DNA of 7,913 nucleotides, from assembly GCA_002314935.1 (NCBI GenBank), contig DCHW01000006.1:1-7913 (forward strand), in the 5' to 3' direction. The notes beneath the pieces were generated by a model. It was not told the DNA's origin. It saw only the letters and a list, made by a program, of their open reading frames with translations, and ran no database searches. Source of the stretch: Clostridiales bacterium UBA1742. Its GTDB lineage: Bacteria > Bacillota > Clostridia > TANB77 > CAG-508. Positions 5,257 through 7,913 of this stretch are shown piece after piece; position 1 is the stretch's first letter, and every line of letters begins with the position of its first letter. The translations under genes and the position numbers were made by a program.

Positions 5257-6486
5257 TTAGGTATAGAAAAATTCTTTTATTCTTTCTCTTATTGTTTTTA
5301 AAATACTTGTATCTGATTTTGCATCTATGCTACTAGAAACAGTTTTAGCAAACGGTCTTGCTGCAACATATCTAACCAAAGCATAACTTGATCTAAAATT
5401 GTTTTTTATTGTACTAATTAATCTTCCTGTAGAAATTTTAACCGGTATATTTAATATTATTTTTCCCGCAACATCACTTTTACTTATATTTGTTATTCCT
5501 AACCCCGTTAATATTACATTATTTATTTTTGATTTTACACCAATATTTGAAATGTCTTTATTAACTAATGAAAAAATTTCTTCTATTCTTGCTTCAATTA
5601 CCTCAATAAGTTCAGAACTTTTTATAGTTTTAGTTCTTTCTTCACCTTTATAAGTATTCAAAATTATATCTGTATCATTATCTATAAAAGATTTTAAAGC
5701 CAATCCATACTGTCTTTTTAATCTATCTGCTTCTTCTAAAGAAATATTAAATACATATGCTATATCACTTGTTATGTTATCTCCTCCAACAGGAATTGTA
5801 TTGGCATATATAAATGTTTCACCATCAAATATCCCAATATCTGTATTACCAGCACCAATATCTAAAATCATAACATTATCTTTTAATTCATTTTTATCTA
5901 ATATAACTTCTCTTTCCGCAAGTACATTTACAACAATACCATCTACTTCTATATTTGCTTTTTTAAACACATTTCTTATCTGTTTTACATATTCTTTATC
6001 TGCTAAAATAACTTGTCCTTTTACTGTAAATGCTGAACTTAAACTACCTACTGGATCTTCTACAACTCTTCCACTATCTAGTGTAAATTCACTAGCAATT
6101 ATATCTATAAGTTCTTTATCATCTGGTATATCTATATCTTTAATTTGCATTATTGCAGATGTTACATCTCTTGAGGAAATTCCTGCATATTTATCCTTTG
6201 CTTCTTTGAAAATACTATTCTGAACAATTGTTACATATTTACCTGGAATTGTAACATAGGCTGAATTTATTTTTAAATTTGCTGATTCTTCTACTTCTTT
6301 AATTGTCTTTGAAATTGCATTTGATATTTCTTCTTCATCTGTAATTTTGGACTTTTTCATTCCAAAGCATTTGCTTTCTCCGGTAGCAATAATTTCAATT
6401 TGATTAAAACTATTAACCTCCCCAATTACGGCATTTACCTTGGATGTGCCAATGTCGATTCCTACAATTATATCTCCAATAGCCAA
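5257..6486 (-). CDS. ftsA: cell division protein FtsA
   Basis: FtsA is the actin-like ATPase that anchors FtsZ filaments to the membrane and recruits later divisome proteins. The start chosen is TTG 6486, giving 409 residues. An ATG at 6501 is in frame, but its own bases form the binding site (GGAGGA, 6499-6494), leaving seven bases to the TTG; family members also start close to GDIIVGIDIGTSKV. Visible are phosphate motif 1, VGIDIGTSKV (8-17), the 1C subdomain (about 80-160), phosphate motif 2, ILDIGAGNTDIGIF (207-220), and GGDNITSDIA (234-243). The adenosine-motif region reads LTGLGI (326-331) where LTGGGA is usual, a modest divergence. The last residues (about 394-407, ILKTIRERIKEFF) form an amphipathic helix, the expected membrane-targeting tail. 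First gene of the ftsA-ftsZ unit. Confidence 0.96.
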   Translation of the reverse strand: MAIGDIIVGIDIGTSKVNAVIGEVNSFNQIEIIATGESKCFGMKKSKITDEEEISNAISKTIKEVEESANLKINSAYVTIPGKYVTIVQNSIFKEAKDKYAGISSRDVTSAIMQIKDIDIPDDKELIDIIASEFTLDSGRVVEDPVGSLSSAFTVKGQVILADKEYVKQIRNVFKKANIEVDGIVVNVLAEREVILDKNELKDNVMILDIGAGNTDIGIFDGETFIYANTIPVGGDNITSDIAYVFNISLEEADRLKRQYGLALKSFIDNDTDIILNTYKGEERTKTIKSSELIEVIEARIEEIFSLVNKDISNIGVKSKINNVILTGLGITNISKSDVAGKIILNIPVKISTGRLISTIKNNFRSSYALVRYVAARPFAKTVSSSIDAKSDTSILKTIRERIKEFFYT

Positions 6487-6493
6487 GACAAAT

Positions 6494-6499
6494 TCCTCC
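6494..6499 (-). promoter_or_regulatory. ribosome binding site that sets the TTG start of ftsA
   Basis: GGAGGA on the - strand lies seven bases before TTG 6486. It overlaps the in-frame ATG at 6501-6499, which therefore cannot use this site. No other binding site precedes that ATG; the sequence upstream is A-rich. Confidence 0.7.
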
Positions 6500-6528
6500 A
6501 TTTTTTATTAGTTTTTTTATTAGTTATA

Positions 6529-6557
6529 AGAATATTATATTTTACCGTAAATGTCAA
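6529..6557 (-). promoter_or_regulatory. sigma-A promoter of ftsA-ftsZ
   Basis: On the - strand a perfect -35 TTGACA (6557-6552) is followed after 17 bases by the -10 TATTCT (6534-6529). Transcription would begin near 6522, giving a short A-rich leader of about 35 bases. A TATAAT-like sequence closer to the -35 has a spacer of only 12 and is less likely. Phased repeats lie just upstream. Confidence 0.75.
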
Positions 6558-6565
6558 GCGTATTT

Positions 6566-6609
6566 GTTACATTTTTGTAATGTTTTCGTAACGTTTTTGT
6601 CACAGAATT
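6566..6609 (-). repeat. 11-bp-phased repeats upstream of the ftsA promoter
   Basis: Read on the + strand, three consecutive 11-base units follow the pattern GTWAYRTTTTY: 6566-6576, 6577-6587 and 6588-6598. A fourth, degenerate unit starting GTCAC follows at 6599-6609. The runs of T (A on the coding strand) at 6572-6576, 6583-6586 and 6594-6598 repeat every 11 bases, about one helical turn. A short run at 6563-6565 keeps the register. The block ends 8 bases upstream of the ftsA -35, so it could bend DNA, act as an UP element or bind a regulator on one face. Confidence 0.6.
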
Positions 6610-6679
6610 TAATTAAATATTTTTAAAAGCTTGGATATTTTTTCTTAATAAATTGGAATACAAATTACTGATTTTAAAT

Positions 6680-6737
6680 AATAATAAAAAAACAATTTTA
6701 AAACTAATTTATAGTTTAAAATTGTTTTTTTATTATT
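6680..6737 (-). terminator. prfA terminator
   Basis: Long arms (6680-6706 and 6712-6737) pair with one bulged base around a 5-base loop. Seven T residues lie on the downstream side when read on the - strand. The stop codon of prfA (6733-6735) is inside the 5' arm of the RNA hairpin. It separates prfA from the ftsA promoter. Confidence 0.8.
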
Positions 6738-7791
6738 CTTCACCTTTTAATTTTTCAGCTCTATCTGCTGCTATTAAATTATTTATCATTTCATCTAAAT
6801 CTCCATTTAAGAAGTTTTCCATTTGATAAATACTCAATCCAATTCTATGATCAGTTATTCTTCCTTGTGGATAATTATATGTTCTTATTTTTTCACTTCT
6901 ATCTCCACTACCAACTTGTGATTTTCTTTCATTTGCTAATTTTGCATCTTGTTCAGCTTTTTCTTTTTCGTATAATCTAGATTTTAATAATCTCATTGCA
7001 TATTCTCTATTTTGTGTTTGTGATCTTTCAGTTTGACATTCTGCAACAGTACCTGTTGGCTCGTGAATTAATCTAACAGCAGAAGAAGTTTTGTTTACAT
7101 GCTGACCTCCTGCGCCAGAAGCTCTAAACACTTCCATTCTTATATCTGCCGGATTTATTTCAATTTCAACATCTTCAACAACAGGTAAAACTGCAACTGT
7201 TGCTGTTGAAGTATGAATTCTACCACTACTTTCCGTATCTGGAACTCTTTGTACTCTGTGAACTCCACTTTCAAATTTCAAACGACTATATGCACCTTTT
7301 CCAGTAATCATAAAAGTTATTTCTTTATATCCACCAAGTCCAGTTTCATTTTCATTTAATATATCAATTTTCCAACGTTTTGTTTCAGCATACATTGAAT
7401 ACATTCTAAATAAAGTTCCAGCAAATAGTGCAGCTTCTTCACCTCCAGCTCCACCTCTAATTTCACAAATAATGTTTTTATCATCATCTGGATCTTTTGG
7501 TATTAATAAAAATTTTAATTCCTCTTCTAATTTAGGAATTTTTGTTCTTAATTCATCCATTTCCATTTCTGCAAGCTCTTTTAGTTCTTTATCAAGCAAC
7601 ATTTCTTTTGCTTGCTCAAAATCTGCTTTTGCTTTTTTATATTCCTTATATTTTTCCACAACATCAACAATAGCTGCATGTTCTTTCATTAATTTTTGCC
7701 ATTCAGCTTGTTTAGCAATTACTTCTGGATCACTAATTTTTTTATTTAGTTCCTCATATCTTTTCTCTACGTCATCTAATTTTTGAAACAT
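6733..7791 (-). CDS. prfA: peptide chain release factor 1
   Basis: RF1 recognises UAA and UAG in the ribosomal A site and triggers peptide release. The 352 residues match the family length of about 355. The N-terminal domain (about 1-100) is charged and helical. The core contains RGGAGGEEAALFAG (112-125), the stop-codon-reading tripeptide PDT (184-186) within RVPDTESSGRIHTS, the PxT form typical of RF1 rather than the SPF of RF2, and the catalytic GGQ (228-230) in RASGAGGQHVNKT, with Gln230 normally methylated by PrmC. NYPQGRITDHRIG (306-318) is the conserved C-terminal block. I chose ATG 7791, which has AGGGAG five bases upstream; an in-frame TTG at 7806 lacks such a site. It has its own promoter and terminator, so it appears to be a single-gene unit. 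Confidence 0.97.
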   Translation of the reverse strand: MFQKLDDVEKRYEELNKKISDPEVIAKQAEWQKLMKEHAAIVDVVEKYKEYKKAKADFEQAKEMLLDKELKELAEMEMDELRTKIPKLEEELKFLLIPKDPDDDKNIICEIRGGAGGEEAALFAGTLFRMYSMYAETKRWKIDILNENETGLGGYKEITFMITGKGAYSRLKFESGVHRVQRVPDTESSGRIHTSTATVAVLPVVEDVEIEINPADIRMEVFRASGAGGQHVNKTSSAVRLIHEPTGTVAECQTERSQTQNREYAMRLLKSRLYEKEKAEQDAKLANERKSQVGSGDRSEKIRTYNYPQGRITDHRIGLSIYQMENFLNGDLDEMINNLIAADRAEKLKGEE

Positions 7792-7844
7792 ACTATCTCC
7801 CTTCAAAATTTGCTAAGTAATTTTTCTTTTTGTATAACTATGTT

Positions 7845-7873
7845 ATTATACACAATTTTTTTATTTTTTTCAA
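7845..7873 (-). promoter_or_regulatory. probable prfA promoter
   Basis: On the - strand, -35 TTGAAA (7873-7868) and a perfect -10 TATAAT (7850-7845) are spaced by 17 bases, with an A-rich spacer. Transcription would start near 7838, about 47 bases before the prfA start codon. Positions 7874-7913 hold nothing else I can identify. Confidence 0.7.
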
Positions 7874-7913
7874 CTGTTAGGTATAAAAAGATAGTGTCAA
7901 TTTTTTTCGGGGA

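Noticed and set aside
5399..6223. Two + strand ORFs (5399-5653 and 5774-6223) opposite ftsA
   Set aside because: Ser/Ile/Leu-rich translations are typical antisense shadows of an AT-rich gene; ftsA on the other strand is unambiguous.
6487..6501. ATG at 6501 as the ftsA start
   Set aside because: Its own bases form the Shine-Dalgarno sequence; TTG 6486 is spaced correctly and fits the family start.
6400..6591. 63-codon + strand ORF over the ftsA start and promoter
   Set aside because: It overlaps the N-terminus of FtsA and the ftsA promoter, and has no binding site or recognisable product.
7472..7786. 104-codon + strand ORF opposite prfA
   Set aside because: Ser/Phe-rich antisense of the charged coiled N-terminal domain of RF1; a shadow.
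7792..7806. TTG at 7806 as the prfA start
   Set aside because: The AGGGAG site falls inside this extension and serves ATG 7791.
7895..7900. Perfect TTGACA on the - strand as the prfA -35
   Set aside because: No acceptable -10 lies 16-18 bases downstream; the TTGAAA/TATAAT pair closer to the gene is better.
1..7913. A CRISPR array, defence cassette, prophage or insertion sequence
   Set aside because: Every long coding region is a core gene and no spaced direct-repeat array, transposase or integrase is present.

Overview
The window is strongly AT-rich, with A/T-ending codons and strong GGAGG-type ribosome binding sites. It carries spoIIGA and a sigma-E gene, and has a T-box leader. Together these point to a low-GC Gram-positive of the endospore-forming Clostridia type. 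Everything recognisable is chromosomal core: translation termination, cell division, the mother-cell sporulation switch, a nucleotide house-cleaning enzyme and asparagine synthesis. There is no IS element, phage gene, CRISPR array, tRNA or rRNA. I see no new multi-gene system; the unusual material is regulatory, plus one broken gene.

Left part, + strand (1-2213). A GC-rich inverted repeat sits at the left edge (8-25). Next come an extended -10 promoter, an asparagine-type T-box riboswitch (specifier AAC at 227-229, terminator 376-418), a short Asn-rich leader ORF with an excellent ribosome binding site (495-563), and asnA. maf follows with its own extended -10 promoter. A strong hairpin (2251-2297) separates maf from the genes converging on it.

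Right part, - strand, in transcription order from the right edge. prfA has its own promoter and a hairpin terminator. Then comes the cell-division pair ftsA-ftsZ, with a TTGACA/TATTCT promoter preceded by 11-bp-phased T-tract repeats. A long palindromic terminator ends this unit. Last is the sporulation operon spoIIGA-sigE, joined by an ATGA overlap and preceded by a promoter-like pair with an unusually long spacer. The sigE reading frame is broken near its end by one extra base (2385), inside the DNA-binding helix-turn-helix.

How the genes fit together: FtsZ forms the division ring and FtsA tethers it to the membrane, both in vegetative division and at the asymmetric septum of sporulation. 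SpoIIGA then cleaves pro-sigma-E in the mother cell. This explains the conserved ftsA-ftsZ-spoIIGA-sigE order, as in Bacillus. In Bacillus sigG follows sigE; here a terminator and the convergent maf gene follow instead. The starts I chose for spoIIGA and ftsA are both TTG.
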